Both the position numbers and the translations under genes were made by a program. This document shows, in pieces, positions 23,794 to 32,846 of a stretch of 64,000 bases of DNA (the first letter of the stretch is position 1; each line of letters begins with the position of its first letter). Location: the NCBI RefSeq assembly GCF_000737595.1, contig NZ_CP006271.1, positions 372,001-436,000 on the forward strand, read 5' to 3'. Below the pieces are notes generated by a model. The model did not search any database. It was given only the letters and a program-made list of their open reading frames with translations, and had not been told where the DNA came from. This DNA is from Synechococcus sp. KORDI-52 (lineage in GTDB: Bacteria; Cyanobacteriota; Cyanobacteriia; PCC-6307; Cyanobiaceae).

Positions 23794-24266
23794 GGCAATG
23801 TCTTCATGAGGCTGCCCATCTCCAACGCCTCCAAGCCATAGCTCCAACCCAGGTTGCTCTTGATGCCCGCCCGCTCCAGCGCCTGCTGCATCGTGTCGGT
23901 CGTCAACACCCCGAAGATCACCGGCACAGCCGTGTCGCGGGCCACAGCCGCTATGCCCTTGCTGGCCTCCGCCACCACCACATCGAAGTGGGGAGTGTCT
24001 CCACGGATCACCGCCCCAAGGGTGATCAGCACCTGATACTGACCGGAACGGGCCATCTGCTGGGCCACGATCGGCAGTTCAAACGAACCCGGTACCCAGG
24101 CCACATCAAGCTGTGAACTCGTTTCCGACACATCCACCCCGTGTCGCTTGAGGCAGTCGAGACAACCGCTCAGCAGCTTGGCGGTGACCAGATCATTGAA
24201 GCGGGCCACAACGATGCCGACGCGCAGCCCTGCTGCGTCAGAAAAACGTCCTTCGAACGTGGCCAT
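23790..24266 (-). CDS. ribH: 6,7-dimethyl-8-ribityllumazine synthase
   Basis: A 158-residue subunit of the riboflavin-pathway enzyme that joins 5-amino-6-ribitylaminouracil with dihydroxybutanone phosphate. Family landmarks are [19 protein letters not shown] (aryl-stacking Phe), [32 protein letters not shown] with the catalytic His, and [20 protein letters not shown]. Length is normal. It overlaps the stop of the convergent glycosyltransferase gene by 4 bases and follows psbZ on the same strand. Confidence 0.96.
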   Translation of the reverse strand: MATFEGRFSDAAGLRVGIVVARFNDLVTAKLLSGCLDCLKRHGVDVSETSSQLDVAWVPGSFELPIVAQQMARSGQYQVLITLGAVIRGDTPHFDVVVAEASKGIAAVARDTAVPVIFGVLTTDTMQQALERAGIKSNLGWSYGLEALEMGSLMKTLP

Positions 24267-24330
24267 TGTGGAGGTGCCAACTGAATCTCAGCCATCGTGG
24301 CACCCCCCGTGTTCCCTCTGAAGGCTTCGC

Positions 24331-24519
24331 TCAGACGACGAAGAAGCTCACACCCCAGTTGAGGAGCACCAAGACCACCCACACAGCACTGCCCAGCAGG
24401 ATGAGGCGGTTGGAACGGCCGCTGTCTTCGCTGGAGGCATACAGCACCGGCACCGCAACGATCAGAGCAAAGGACGCCACCACCAGGGCCAGGACGGTCA
24501 GCGTGTTGATGAACTGCAT
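24331..24519 (-). CDS. psbZ: photosystem II reaction-centre protein Z
   Basis: A 62-residue thylakoid membrane protein with two transmembrane helices (residues ~5-24 and ~40-60) joined by the short loop YASSEDSGRSNR. That loop and the ending LNWGVSFFVV match PsbZ (formerly Ycf9). The protein sits at the edge of the photosystem II core near CP43 and PsbK and stabilises supercomplexes. Size and topology are as expected. Confidence 0.93.
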   Translation of the reverse strand: MQFINTLTVLALVVASFALIVAVPVLYASSEDSGRSNRLILLGSAVWVVLVLLNWGVSFFVV

Positions 24520-24632
24520 GGAACTGGAAGTCAGGGGTCGATTTTCACACGAGAGCTGTTGCTCCCGCGAGCGATCGGAGCACTCTTCACACCATGAAGG
24601 GGAAGAGGCCGCCGCTCAGCGCAGATTCTGGT

Positions 24633-25391
24633 TCAGACGCGGGTCGCGACAGCGCTGCCGATGGCATCACGCAGACCACGCACCACCGCCACCATCGCCA
24701 GCTCATCCCGAAGACGGTTCACCGCTGAACCGACGCCCACACCCGCCGCACCGGCGGCAATGGCCATTGGCAGCGTCACTGCCGAAAGACCAGACGCACA
24801 CAAAACGGGCACATCGACGGCACGGCTGATGCTGTGGGCCGCCGCCAGGGTGGGGGCAGCCTTCTCGATCAAACCCAGGTGACCAGCACTGAAGGGCTTG
24901 GCACTGGTGCCGCCCTCGGTCTGGATCAGATCGGCACCGGCTGCCACCAGATCAATGGCCAGCTGCTCCTGTTCATCCATGGGCAGCACGTGGGGCACGG
25001 TGACGCTCAACACCACGTTGGGCAGCAATTGGCGGGTTCGGCGGGTGAGCTCCAGCACCTCAGCTGCATCAAAGATCCGGCCCTGGGGATAGAAGGCGTC
25101 GTAGTTGCCGATCTCCACCATCAGTGCACCGGCTTCCACCGCCGCGGGGAACTGCTCAGGCTCCACCGACGACACACACACGGGCACGCCACCGGAGGCC
25201 TCGATCGCCAGACGCACCAGGGCGGGGTCACAGGCCACGTCGATCAGATCTGCACCGCCACGCCCGGCGGCGCGGGCGACCCGCTCCACGCTGGCGGCAT
25301 CGAAATTCATCAGGCCAGCGATCACCTTGAGCGCAGAGCGCTGCTCAAGACTGCACTGGAGAGAAATGGGCAGCTGCTGAAGACGGGTCAT
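24633..25391 (-). CDS. ycf23: Ycf23/DUF561 family TIM-barrel protein
   Basis: About 252 residues from the ATG at 25391. The sequence (RSALKVIAGLMNFDAASVER, GADLIDVACDPALVRLA, TEGGTSAKPFSAGHLGLIEK, AAGAAGVGVGSAVNRL) matches the Ycf23 family found in cyanobacteria and some plastids. It has the beta/alpha-barrel periodicity and a C-terminal Gly-rich phosphate-binding-like loop. The enzymatic activity is not established. The frame is open further upstream but homology begins at MTRLQQLP. It is divergent from tilS, with 35 bases between the starts. Confidence 0.87.
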   Translation of the reverse strand: MTRLQQLPISLQCSLEQRSALKVIAGLMNFDAASVERVARAAGRGGADLIDVACDPALVRLAIEASGGVPVCVSSVEPEQFPAAVEAGALMVEIGNYDAFYPQGRIFDAAEVLELTRRTRQLLPNVVLSVTVPHVLPMDEQEQLAIDLVAAGADLIQTEGGTSAKPFSAGHLGLIEKAAPTLAAAHSISRAVDVPVLCASGLSAVTLPMAIAAGAAGVGVGSAVNRLRDELAMVAVVRGLRDAIGSAVATRV

Positions 25392-25426
25392 GGGGGACTG
25401 GACAGCGATGCCCTGATTCTCACACC

Positions 25427-26431
25427 GTGGGGGAAACGCACCCCTCCTTTTTGGGCTGGACGTCCTGGCATGACCGCCTGCACCGGCGCCTGCTGATGCA
25501 GCCGCAGCTGCTGCCCCAGGGCAGCTCTCTGCTGCTGGCGGTGTCTGGCGGGCAGGACTCCATGGCCCTGCTCGCGTTGCTGCATGACCTGGCGCCTTTG
25601 CATGACTGGAGCCTGAGCCTGTGGCACGGCGATCACAGCTGGCACGACGGCTCCAGCCGGATCGCCGCTGACCTGAGCAACTGGTGCCAGCAGCGGAAGC
25701 TCCCCCTGCAGGTGGACCAGGCAGCGCCAGGACAGGTGCCCAGCGAAGCCAAGGCCCGGCAGTGGCGTTACGAACAACTGGCAAAACGAGGCCGCCAAGC
25801 GGGCGCCGATGTGGTGACGGGCCACACCGCCAGCGACCGGGCCGAAACGATGCTGCTGCAGCTGGCCCGCGGCAGCGACCTGGCTGGCCTGGCGGCTTTG
25901 CCCAGCATCCGCCCGCTGAGCCCGGAAGGCCCTCGGCTGCGCCGGCCGCTGCTGTACCTGCAGCGCCACGACACCCTCCAGATCTGCCGAGAGCTAGCGC
26001 TGCCGATCTGGGAGGACCCCAGCAATCAATCCCCCGAGTTCGCCCGCAACCGGATCCGCCAGGAGGTGCTGCCGGTGCTGGAGGCGTTGCATCCAGGCAG
26101 CACGCAGCGGATGAGCGATCTGGCCGAACGGGTGTCCCAGGTGCGGGACGTTCAGACAGAACTCAGCCGGATGGCCCTGAAGCTTCTGCAAACCCCAGCT
26201 GGCATGGACCGCCGCGGCCTGGGAGCGTTGAGCTCAGCCAGCCGCCGCCTGCTGCTGGCGCAGTGGCTGCAGCAGCAGGGGGTGCCACCCCTGCCGGCCA
26301 GCCAGCTCGACGAGCTCAGCGGGCGACTGGACAACGGTGCCCCCGGCGGTGCGGCCGACCTTGCCGGAGGCTGGCAACTCAGCTGGAAAGGGGCGGAGCT
26401 TGTGCTGCAGCAACGCGCAACAGAGCATTAA
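25427..26431 (+). CDS. tilS: tRNA(Ile)-lysidine synthase
   Basis: A 334-residue N-type ATP pyrophosphatase that converts C34 of the CAU-anticodon tRNA-Ile to lysidine. The PP-loop SGGQDSMAL lies near residue 40. HGDHSWHDGS is the family's His/Asp motif, VTGHTASDRAETMLLQLARG is the catalytic Asp/Arg stretch, and NRIRQEVLP ends the core. The C-terminal domain is short compared with E. coli TilS. It starts at GTG. Its last 53 bases overlap the end of the convergent cobH. Confidence 0.92.
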   Translation: MGETHPSFLGWTSWHDRLHRRLLMQPQLLPQGSSLLLAVSGGQDSMALLALLHDLAPLHDWSLSLWHGDHSWHDGSSRIAADLSNWCQQRKLPLQVDQAAPGQVPSEAKARQWRYEQLAKRGRQAGADVVTGHTASDRAETMLLQLARGSDLAGLAALPSIRPLSPEGPRLRRPLLYLQRHDTLQICRELALPIWEDPSNQSPEFARNRIRQEVLPVLEALHPGSTQRMSDLAERVSQVRDVQTELSRMALKLLQTPAGMDRRGLGALSSASRRLLLAQWLQQQGVPPLPASQLDELSGRLDNGAPGGAADLAGGWQLSWKGAELVLQQRATEH

Positions 26432-27029
26432 CCGCCGCGGCCACCAGACCCGCTCCACCCCTGCTGCCCTCCAAACGGATCTGGGCCAGGCCGCTGGCCG
26501 CCAGATGCTTCTTGCTTTCCGCCACCCCCACAAAACCCACCGGCATGCCGATCACCAGGCTGGGGGCTGGAGCGTCGGCGGCCACCTGCTGCAACAGCAC
26601 CTCGAGGGCGGTCGGCGCACTGCCGATCAGCACCACCGGAGCCGGTGACGCCAGCGCGAGCGCACGCCAGGCCTGCACCATGCCCGCCGCGGTGCGCGTT
26701 GAACCCGCCGGCGCCGCCTCAGGTGCCCAGTCCAGCACCGTGTGCACCGTGCTTCCGAGGGTGCGTTGGGCCATCGGGGCCACCGCCGCTGCCGCCATCG
26801 CAGTGTCCGTCAGGATCGGCGCCCCCTGCTTCAGCGCTGCCAAACCCTGCTCACAGGCCCCCTCGCTGAACCGCAGCAGTGTTCCCAACGAGAGATCGCC
26901 GCTGCTGTGCACCAGCCGTTCCAGCACCTGCTGTTGCAGCGGCGGCAGGCCCGTGTCCCCCAGAGCCGCCCGGATCCGCCGGATGCTTTCGGTGAAGATC
27001 GGGTGGTCCTGGGCCATCCACGCCATCAT
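26379..27029 (-). CDS. cobH: precorrin-8X / cobalt-precorrin-8 methylmutase
   Basis: About 216 residues. The enzyme moves the C-11 methyl to C-12 in corrin synthesis to give (cobalt-)hydrogenobyrinate. The catalytic His is in LERLVHSSGDLSLGTLLRFS, the next conserved run is GAPILTDTAMAAAAVAP, and the C-terminal VIGMPVGFVGVAESKKHL is diagnostic. ATGs at 27029, 27026 and 27017 are all possible; the first is listed. Any of them places the start within 20 bases of the divergent holA start. Function pairs with cbiD at 54.5 kb. Confidence 0.9.
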   Translation of the reverse strand: MMAWMAQDHPIFTESIRRIRAALGDTGLPPLQQQVLERLVHSSGDLSLGTLLRFSEGACEQGLAALKQGAPILTDTAMAAAAVAPMAQRTLGSTVHTVLDWAPEAAPAGSTRTAAGMVQAWRALALASPAPVVLIGSAPTALEVLLQQVAADAPAPSLVIGMPVGFVGVAESKKHLAASGLAQIRLEGSRGGAGLVAAAVNALLRVAAAQAPPLSS

Positions 27030-27035
27030 CGACCC

Positions 27036-28001
27036 ATGCCGATCCATCTGCTCTGGGGTGATGACGCCGCTGCGCGGGATCGGGCCATCGATGCCCTGAT
27101 CGGCAAGGTTGTCGACCCCAGCTGGAGCAGCCTCAACCTCAGCCGCCTGGATGGGGCGGACGCTGGTCAGGCCCTGCAGGCCCTCGAGGAGGCCCGCACC
27201 CCTCCCTTCGCCACGGGCGAACGGCTGGTGCTGCTGCAGCGCAGTCCGTTCTGCAATGGCTGCCCCAGTGAACTGGCCGACCGGTTTGAGGCAGCCCTTG
27301 AGCTCATCCCCGACAGCAGCCACCTGGTGCTGGTGAACCCAGCCAAACCGGATGGTCGCCTGCGCACCACCAAAGCCCTGCAGAAACGGATCAGAGGTGG
27401 GCTCGATCAGGAGCAGAGCTTCCCGCTACCAGCGGCCTGGGATGGCAACGGCCAGCGCCAGCTGGTGCAACGCACGGCCGAAGCCCTGGGCCTCAAGGTG
27501 GAGCCGGATGCCATCGATGCCCTGGTGGAGGCCATCGGCACCGACAGCGCCCGGCTGGAATCGGAACTGCGCAAGCTGTCCCTGCAGGACACCAGCATTT
27601 CCGCTGCGCGGGTGCAGGAGCTGGTGGGAGGACGCTCCACCAACGCCCTGGCCGTGGGCGATGCCCTGCTGGAGGGCAACCCCGGCGAAGCGATCGCCCG
27701 CTGGGATGCCCTGATCGAAGCCGGGGAACCAGCCCTGCGCATCGTGGCCACCCTCACCGGTCAGATCCGCGGCTGGCTCTGGGTGAGCCTGCTGGAACAA
27801 CAGGGGGAACGGGATGTGGCAGTGATCGCCAAGGCGGCTGGGATCGGCAACCCCAAACGCATCTACGTGATGCGCAAGCAGCTGCAGGGCCGCCCGCCCA
27901 AGCGCTTTCTCTCACTCCTGGGCCGTCTCCTCGAGGTGGAGGCCCGGCTGAAACGCGGCGCTCAACCGGGCGATGCCTTCCGCGACGGCCTGCTGGGCTG
28001 A
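27036..28001 (+). CDS. holA: DNA polymerase III subunit delta
   Basis: A 321-residue clamp-loader subunit that opens the beta clamp together with gamma/tau and delta prime. The start MPIHLLWGDDAAARDRAIDAL is typical: a Leu-rich strand, then the vestigial nucleotide loop without a working Walker A. The later LGLKVEPDAIDALVEAIGTD and LRIVATLTGQIRGWLWVSLL match the central and collar domains. ATG at 27036 is chosen on this homology; the frame is open upstream through cobH. dnaX, its partner, lies at 39.2 kb. lysC follows after 47 bases. Confidence 0.9.
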   Translation: MPIHLLWGDDAAARDRAIDALIGKVVDPSWSSLNLSRLDGADAGQALQALEEARTPPFATGERLVLLQRSPFCNGCPSELADRFEAALELIPDSSHLVLVNPAKPDGRLRTTKALQKRIRGGLDQEQSFPLPAAWDGNGQRQLVQRTAEALGLKVEPDAIDALVEAIGTDSARLESELRKLSLQDTSISAARVQELVGGRSTNALAVGDALLEGNPGEAIARWDALIEAGEPALRIVATLTGQIRGWLWVSLLEQQGERDVAVIAKAAGIGNPKRIYVMRKQLQGRPPKRFLSLLGRLLEVEARLKRGAQPGDAFRDGLLG

Positions 28002-28048
28002 TCGCTGCCCGCCAGGTGAGAAAATCCAGCGTTGCTGAAGCCCGGTCC

Positions 28049-29854
28049 ATGGCCCTCCTGGTGCAGAAATTCGGGGGCACCTCCGTCGGCAGCGTGGAAC
28101 GCATCAAGGCGGTGGCTGATCGGATCGGACGTTGCCGTGAAGAGGGGCACGACGTGGTTGTGGTGGCCTCGGCCATGGGCCACACCACCGATGAATTGAC
28201 GGGTCTGGCCAACGCCATCACCTCCGCCCCCACCCAGCGGGAGATGGACATGCTGCTGGCCAGTGGCGAACAGGTGTCGATCGCCTTGCTGGCGATGGCC
28301 TTGAACGCCCAGGGGGTCAGTGCAACGTCGATGACCGGTCCACAGGTGGGCATCGCCACGGAATCCACCCATGGCCGAGCCCGGATCCTCGGCATTCGCA
28401 CCGACCGAATCCGCAACCGCCTCGCGGCTGGCCAAGTGGTGGTGGTCGCCGGTTTCCAGGGCACCAGCACCAGCAGCGATGGCCTCAACGAAATCACCAC
28501 CCTCGGGCGCGGGGGCTCCGATACCTCTGCGGTCGCCCTAGCGGCGGCGCTGGGTGCCGATGCCTGCGAGATCTACACCGACGTTCCGGGTGTGCTCAGC
28601 ACCGATCCGCGCAAGGTGCCGGATGCCCAGCTGATGAACACGATCAGCTGCGATGAAATGCTGGAACTCGCCAGCCTTGGGGCCTCCGTTCTGCATCCCA
28701 GGGCCGTTGAGATCGCCCGCAATTACGGCGTGAACCTTGTGGTGCGCTCCAGTTGGAGCGATGCCCCCGGCACCCGGATCACCAGCCGTTCAGCCCGTCC
28801 GATCAGCAGCAGCGGCCTGGAGCTCGGCAGTCCCGTGGATGGCATGGAAGAAGTGGATGGACAAGCCGTGCTCGCCCTCTCCCGTGTTCCGGATCAGCCC
28901 GGCATCGCTGCACGACTGTTCGAAAGCCTCTCTGAAGCGGAAATCAATGTGGACCTGATCATCCAGGCCACCCATGAAGGCAACAGCAATGACATCACCT
29001 TCACCGTGTCCGAAGCGGATCTGGAGCTGGCCCGCGATGTGAGCCAAAAGGTTCTGGACCAACTGGGCGGCGATCTGGCGGCAGACGGAGGGCTGACCAA
29101 GCTCAGCATCAGCGGGGCCGGCATCATGGGGCGCCCTGGCATTGCCGCCCGCTTGTTCAACTGCCTCTGTCATCAGGGCATCAACCTCCGCCTGATCGCT
29201 ACAAGTGAGGTGAAGGTGAGCTGCGTGATCGGCTCCGGCGCCGGCAGCAAAGCGGTTCAAGCCGTGCAAGAGGCCTTCGACCTGGAGGACTCGCAAATCC
29301 GCATCAATCCCACCGACAACGGCAGTGGGGAACCGGAAGTACGCGGCGTCGCCCTCGACCGCGACCAGGTGCAACTGAGCGTTCGCCACGTGCCCGATCG
29401 ACCCGGCACCGCAGCGGCACTGTGTTCAGCCCTGGCCGACAACAGCATCAGCCTCGATGCCATCGTTCAGTCGGAACGGCAACACGGCGACGGATCGCGG
29501 GACATCACCTTCATCCTGCGCAAGGACGACCGTGCCCGCGCCGATGTGGCCCTGGCACCCCTGCTGGCCCAGTGGCCCGGTGCCGCTCTGGAAGATGGTG
29601 AAGCCATTGCCCGGGTGAGTGCTGTCGGTGCCGGGATGCCGGCGACACCAGGAACAGCCGGTCGCATGTTTCGTGCTCTGGCTGAGGCAGGCATCAACAT
29701 CGGCCTCATCGCCACCAGTGAAATCAGAACCAGCTGCGTCGTCGCAGAAGAAGACGGTGTTCAAGCTCTTCAGGTAGTGCACGCAGGTTTTGAGCTGGGA
29801 GGAGATGAGCAACACCTCGCCCAAGGGAGCCCTTCACCGCACGACAGCGAATAA
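28049..29854 (+). CDS. lysC: aspartate kinase with four ACT domains
   Basis: A 601-residue enzyme that phosphorylates L-aspartate, the first step to lysine, threonine and methionine. The kinase core has VQKFGGTSVGSVERIKAVAD at the N-terminus, GRGGSDTSAVALAAALGAD, and YTDVPGVLSTDPR. Two tandem ACT pairs follow residue ~265, each pair having a DQPGIAARLFESL-like then a GIMGRPGIAARLFNCL-like unit, the second with VPDRPGTAAALCSAL and AGMPATPGTAGRMFRAL. Four ACT domains rather than two is the cyanobacterial form and fits feedback control by lysine and threonine. The start is ATG 28049, where homology begins. Confidence 0.94.
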   Translation: MALLVQKFGGTSVGSVERIKAVADRIGRCREEGHDVVVVASAMGHTTDELTGLANAITSAPTQREMDMLLASGEQVSIALLAMALNAQGVSATSMTGPQVGIATESTHGRARILGIRTDRIRNRLAAGQVVVVAGFQGTSTSSDGLNEITTLGRGGSDTSAVALAAALGADACEIYTDVPGVLSTDPRKVPDAQLMNTISCDEMLELASLGASVLHPRAVEIARNYGVNLVVRSSWSDAPGTRITSRSARPISSSGLELGSPVDGMEEVDGQAVLALSRVPDQPGIAARLFESLSEAEINVDLIIQATHEGNSNDITFTVSEADLELARDVSQKVLDQLGGDLAADGGLTKLSISGAGIMGRPGIAARLFNCLCHQGINLRLIATSEVKVSCVIGSGAGSKAVQAVQEAFDLEDSQIRINPTDNGSGEPEVRGVALDRDQVQLSVRHVPDRPGTAAALCSALADNSISLDAIVQSERQHGDGSRDITFILRKDDRARADVALAPLLAQWPGAALEDGEAIARVSAVGAGMPATPGTAGRMFRALAEAGINIGLIATSEIRTSCVVAEEDGVQALQVVHAGFELGGDEQHLAQGSPSPHDSE

Positions 29855-29884
29855 GGCTCTACAACGGGTGTACAGAAAGCCCCA

Positions 29885-30757
29885 ATGGTGGACAGCGATT
29901 TCGAGCAGCACTATCAAGCAGCGGAGAGGGCCTACGGCCTTGGGGACTTCACAGAGGCGCATGCCCTCGCCACTGGGTTGCGGGATCGACTGCTACAGGC
30001 ACCAGACCAGGAACCCCGGGAGGTCGTCCTCGGATGGAGCGCTGTGGTGTCGTTGCTCCTGGGTCACATCCAGCTGCATGGGCTCCAGCAACCGGAGCAA
30101 GCCGCCATCTCCTACAAACGGGTCCTGGAGGGTGACGTGGACGCCACCATCGCAGCTCTGGCGGAACAGGGGCTCCAGCGCTGCCGATCAGAAGACACCG
30201 CCCGCGAAGCAACGACGAACGCAACCAACGATGTCGCCATCCCTGACCTGCTGAAGGATCCCTTCCTGGCCACGGATCCCAACCAAGCCAGGCCAGCACC
30301 GGCTGACGTGGTCACCGCGATGCCGTGGTTGTCCAGTGATGAAGAACCCCGGGCCATGCCGACTCCGGATCCCGCACCATTGTCAAAAACAACGGTCACT
30401 CCAGCAGGCAATTCAGACATCAAGGTGGCCGACCTGAAGATCGACCCCACAACAGAGGAATCACGCAAAGACAACCTCGAGACAATCAGCCCGAGACCAA
30501 ATCCAACGCTCACTCTGGAAGCCAATACAGACGTCGAGGTCGAGATGGCGAACCAGGAACCGGCACTGAGCGAAGCAGAGCCACCACTCGACGCCGTCGA
30601 GCCCGAACCCCAGGAGCCTGCGGCCACCAAGCTTTTGGAGAACTCATGGCTCCGCGTTCAACTCCAGCCCGGCATCAAAAGCCCCACCGACTCCACAGAG
30701 CCGATGGGGCTGATCGACAGGATCAAAGGAGCCTTCTCCGGCTCAGCTGGCCGCTGA
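29885..30757 (+). CDS. hypothetical protein with TPR-like N-terminus and acidic tail
   Basis: 290 residues, not recognised by name. Residues 1-105 are helical with TPR-like spacing (HYQAAERAYGLGDFTEAHAL, then QPEQAAISYKRVLEGDVDAT). Residues ~105-250 are a long Pro/Glu/Thr-rich, probably disordered region. The final ~45 residues (ENSWLRVQLQPGIK ... MGLIDRIKGAFSGSAGR) look like a short amphipathic helix that could bind a partner or membrane. It starts 30 bases after lysC and is probably co-transcribed; its last 15 bases overlap the convergent rnj. Confidence 0.7.
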   Translation: MVDSDFEQHYQAAERAYGLGDFTEAHALATGLRDRLLQAPDQEPREVVLGWSAVVSLLLGHIQLHGLQQPEQAAISYKRVLEGDVDATIAALAEQGLQRCRSEDTAREATTNATNDVAIPDLLKDPFLATDPNQARPAPADVVTAMPWLSSDEEPRAMPTPDPAPLSKTTVTPAGNSDIKVADLKIDPTTEESRKDNLETISPRPNPTLTLEANTDVEVEMANQEPALSEAEPPLDAVEPEPQEPAATKLLENSWLRVQLQPGIKSPTDSTEPMGLIDRIKGAFSGSAGR

Positions 30758-32794
30758 ACGACGACGACGGGTGCGACCTGCAGGCATCTCAGGCTCGACA
30801 GACGTTTGCTGAGCTGCAACGTTCTCAGCCACCGCTGGAGGAGCCACTTTCTCCACCACAGCAGTTGCCGCCGCCGCACGCACAGGTGCCGGCGTTGAAG
30901 AAGCAGAGCGGCCATGACCATTGCCCTGGTTGGTGCGTACAGGTGCGGGAGTTCCACCACCCCCGCCGTTACGACGACCATAGGGAGAACCACCTCCCCG
31001 TCCGCCGCGACCGCGCGGCGCTGGACGGTCGTCAGGCTCAGCATCAGCGCGACCCTTGTACACCGGCGTACCGCCGGGAGCCGGCTGCACAAGGCACAGG
31101 ATCAACGGTTCCACCTGGAGTTCACGGCGCATCCGGCGACCGAGGCCCACCTCCACTTCACGCTGCACACCCATCCAGTCCACTTCCGGCGCCTTGCCAC
31201 CGGTGTTGCGGCAGAGCTGCTTCCAGCGGTTTTCGAGCACCCACTTGATTTCGCGCTCCACCCATAAGGACATCTTGCGGGCATCGGCTGTGGTGACAAC
31301 ACCGCGCAGGTTCACCCGCGGCGGAGCCACCATGGCGCCATCGGTGCTGATGGCGGCGAGGATCGTCACCACACCGTCTTCCGCCAACTGCTGGCGTTCC
31401 TTCAGCACCCGGGCATCGACGATGCCGTTGCGGGATTGATCCAGCAACTCGATGCCCGCCTTCACCGCACTGCCCTTGCGGATCGAATCCGGGGTGAGCT
31501 CCACCACATCACCGTTGTCGATGATCAGGGTGTTGTCGACCGGAACCCCCATGGAATGACCGGTGCGGGAGTGCTGCACCAGCATCCGGTGCTCACCATG
31601 CACCGGCACGAAGAACTTGGGCCGGGTGAGGGCCAGCATCAGTTTCTGGTCTTCCTGGAAGCCGTGGCCGGAGACGTGAATGCCTTCGCCTTTGCCGTAA
31701 ACCACCTTGGCGCCCAGCATCATCAACTTATCGATGGTGTTGACCACGGAAATCGTGTTTCCGGGGATCGGGCTGGCCGAAAAAATGATCGTGTCGGTGG
31801 TCTTCACCTTCACCTGGGGATGTTCACCACGGGAGATGCGGCTCAGGGCAGCCAGCGGCTCGCCCTGGCTACCGGTCATCAGCAGCAGAGTTTCGCGATC
31901 GGGCACATCGTTGATCTGCTTGATCGGCACAAACAGTTCATCCGGCGCGCGCATATAGCCCAGTTCCCGCGCCTTGGCGATCACGTTGAGCATGGAGCGG
32001 CCCAACAGCCCCACCTTGCGGCCGTTCTTCAGGGCGAGCTCCAGAATCATCGACACGCGATGAATCGAGCTGGCGAAGGTGGTGACGATCACCCTCCCTT
32101 CGGCATTGGCGATGTGACGGTCGAGGTTGGGGAACACCGAGCGCTCCGGCGGGCAGAAGCCAGGAACCTCGGAGTTGGTGGAATCACTGAACAGGCACAG
32201 AACGCCCTTGTCACCATGGTGGGCAAGGCGAGCCATGTCGAAGTTTTCGCCATCGACCGGGGTGTGGTCGAACTTGAAATCTCCCGTGAAGATCACGGTT
32301 CCCACTGGTGTGGAAATGGCCAGCGAAAAGCTGTCGGCCATCGAGTGGGTGTTGCGGATGAACTCCACGGAGAAGTGCTGACCCACCTTCACCACATCGC
32401 GCGGAGCGACGGTCTGCAGGGTGGTTCGGTCGCGTACACCGGCCTCGTCCATCTTGCCGGTGAGCATCGAGAGGGCCAGCCGCGGCCCATAGATCACCGG
32501 AATGTTGAAGTGCTTGAGGTGGTGAGCGATGCCACCGATGTGGTCTTCATGACCGTGGGTGACAATCATGCCGCGGATCCGTTTCTGGTTCTCGCGCAGG
32601 AAGCTGGTGTCGGGCAGCACCACGTTCACCCCATGCATGCCATCGCTGGGGAAGGCCAGACCGGCATCCACCAGCATCAAGTCATCGCCGTACTCGAACA
32701 CACAGGTGTTCTTGCCGATCTCGTGCAGACCACCCAGGGGGATCACCCGAAGGCAGGGCTCCTGCCCCTTGCTGGATCGCGCGTTGTTGACCAT
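30743..32794 (-). CDS. rnj: ribonuclease J
   Basis: A 683-residue metallo-beta-lactamase/beta-CASP ribonuclease with 5'-3' exo- and endonuclease activity, which works beside RNase E in cyanobacterial RNA turnover. The zinc-binding motif is VTHGHEDHIGGIAHHL (residue ~75). The beta-CASP part includes LLMTGSQGEPLAALSRISRG, and KFFVPVHGEHRMLVQHS closes the site. After residue ~550 there is a long low-complexity tail rich in Arg/Gly and then Ala/Pro/Val (RGRGGRGGGSPYGRRNGGGG), ending RTRRRRSAAS, a likely RNA-binding extension. It is the last gene of asd-dapA-rnj. Confidence 0.94.
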   Translation of the reverse strand: MVNNARSSKGQEPCLRVIPLGGLHEIGKNTCVFEYGDDLMLVDAGLAFPSDGMHGVNVVLPDTSFLRENQKRIRGMIVTHGHEDHIGGIAHHLKHFNIPVIYGPRLALSMLTGKMDEAGVRDRTTLQTVAPRDVVKVGQHFSVEFIRNTHSMADSFSLAISTPVGTVIFTGDFKFDHTPVDGENFDMARLAHHGDKGVLCLFSDSTNSEVPGFCPPERSVFPNLDRHIANAEGRVIVTTFASSIHRVSMILELALKNGRKVGLLGRSMLNVIAKARELGYMRAPDELFVPIKQINDVPDRETLLLMTGSQGEPLAALSRISRGEHPQVKVKTTDTIIFSASPIPGNTISVVNTIDKLMMLGAKVVYGKGEGIHVSGHGFQEDQKLMLALTRPKFFVPVHGEHRMLVQHSRTGHSMGVPVDNTLIIDNGDVVELTPDSIRKGSAVKAGIELLDQSRNGIVDARVLKERQQLAEDGVVTILAAISTDGAMVAPPRVNLRGVVTTADARKMSLWVEREIKWVLENRWKQLCRNTGGKAPEVDWMGVQREVEVGLGRRMRRELQVEPLILCLVQPAPGGTPVYKGRADAEPDDRPAPRGRGGRGGGSPYGRRNGGGGGTPAPVRTNQGNGHGRSASSTPAPVRAAAATAVVEKVAPPAVAENVAAQQTSVEPEMPAGRTRRRRSAAS

Positions 32795-32846
32795 GGAAAA
32801 CGATGTGTAAAAGAACGGGTTGCGTAAGCCGATAAGCCGGACCGGG

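Noticed and set aside
24582-24593. ACTCTTCACACC, similar to the conserved core of the small RNA Yfr1
   Set aside because: One mismatch to the invariant core, no downstream hairpin with T tract, and the wrong neighbourhood for Yfr1.
31436-32827. 463-codon plus-strand frame opposite rnj
   Set aside because: His/Gln/Val-rich shadow of a conserved gene; no motif.
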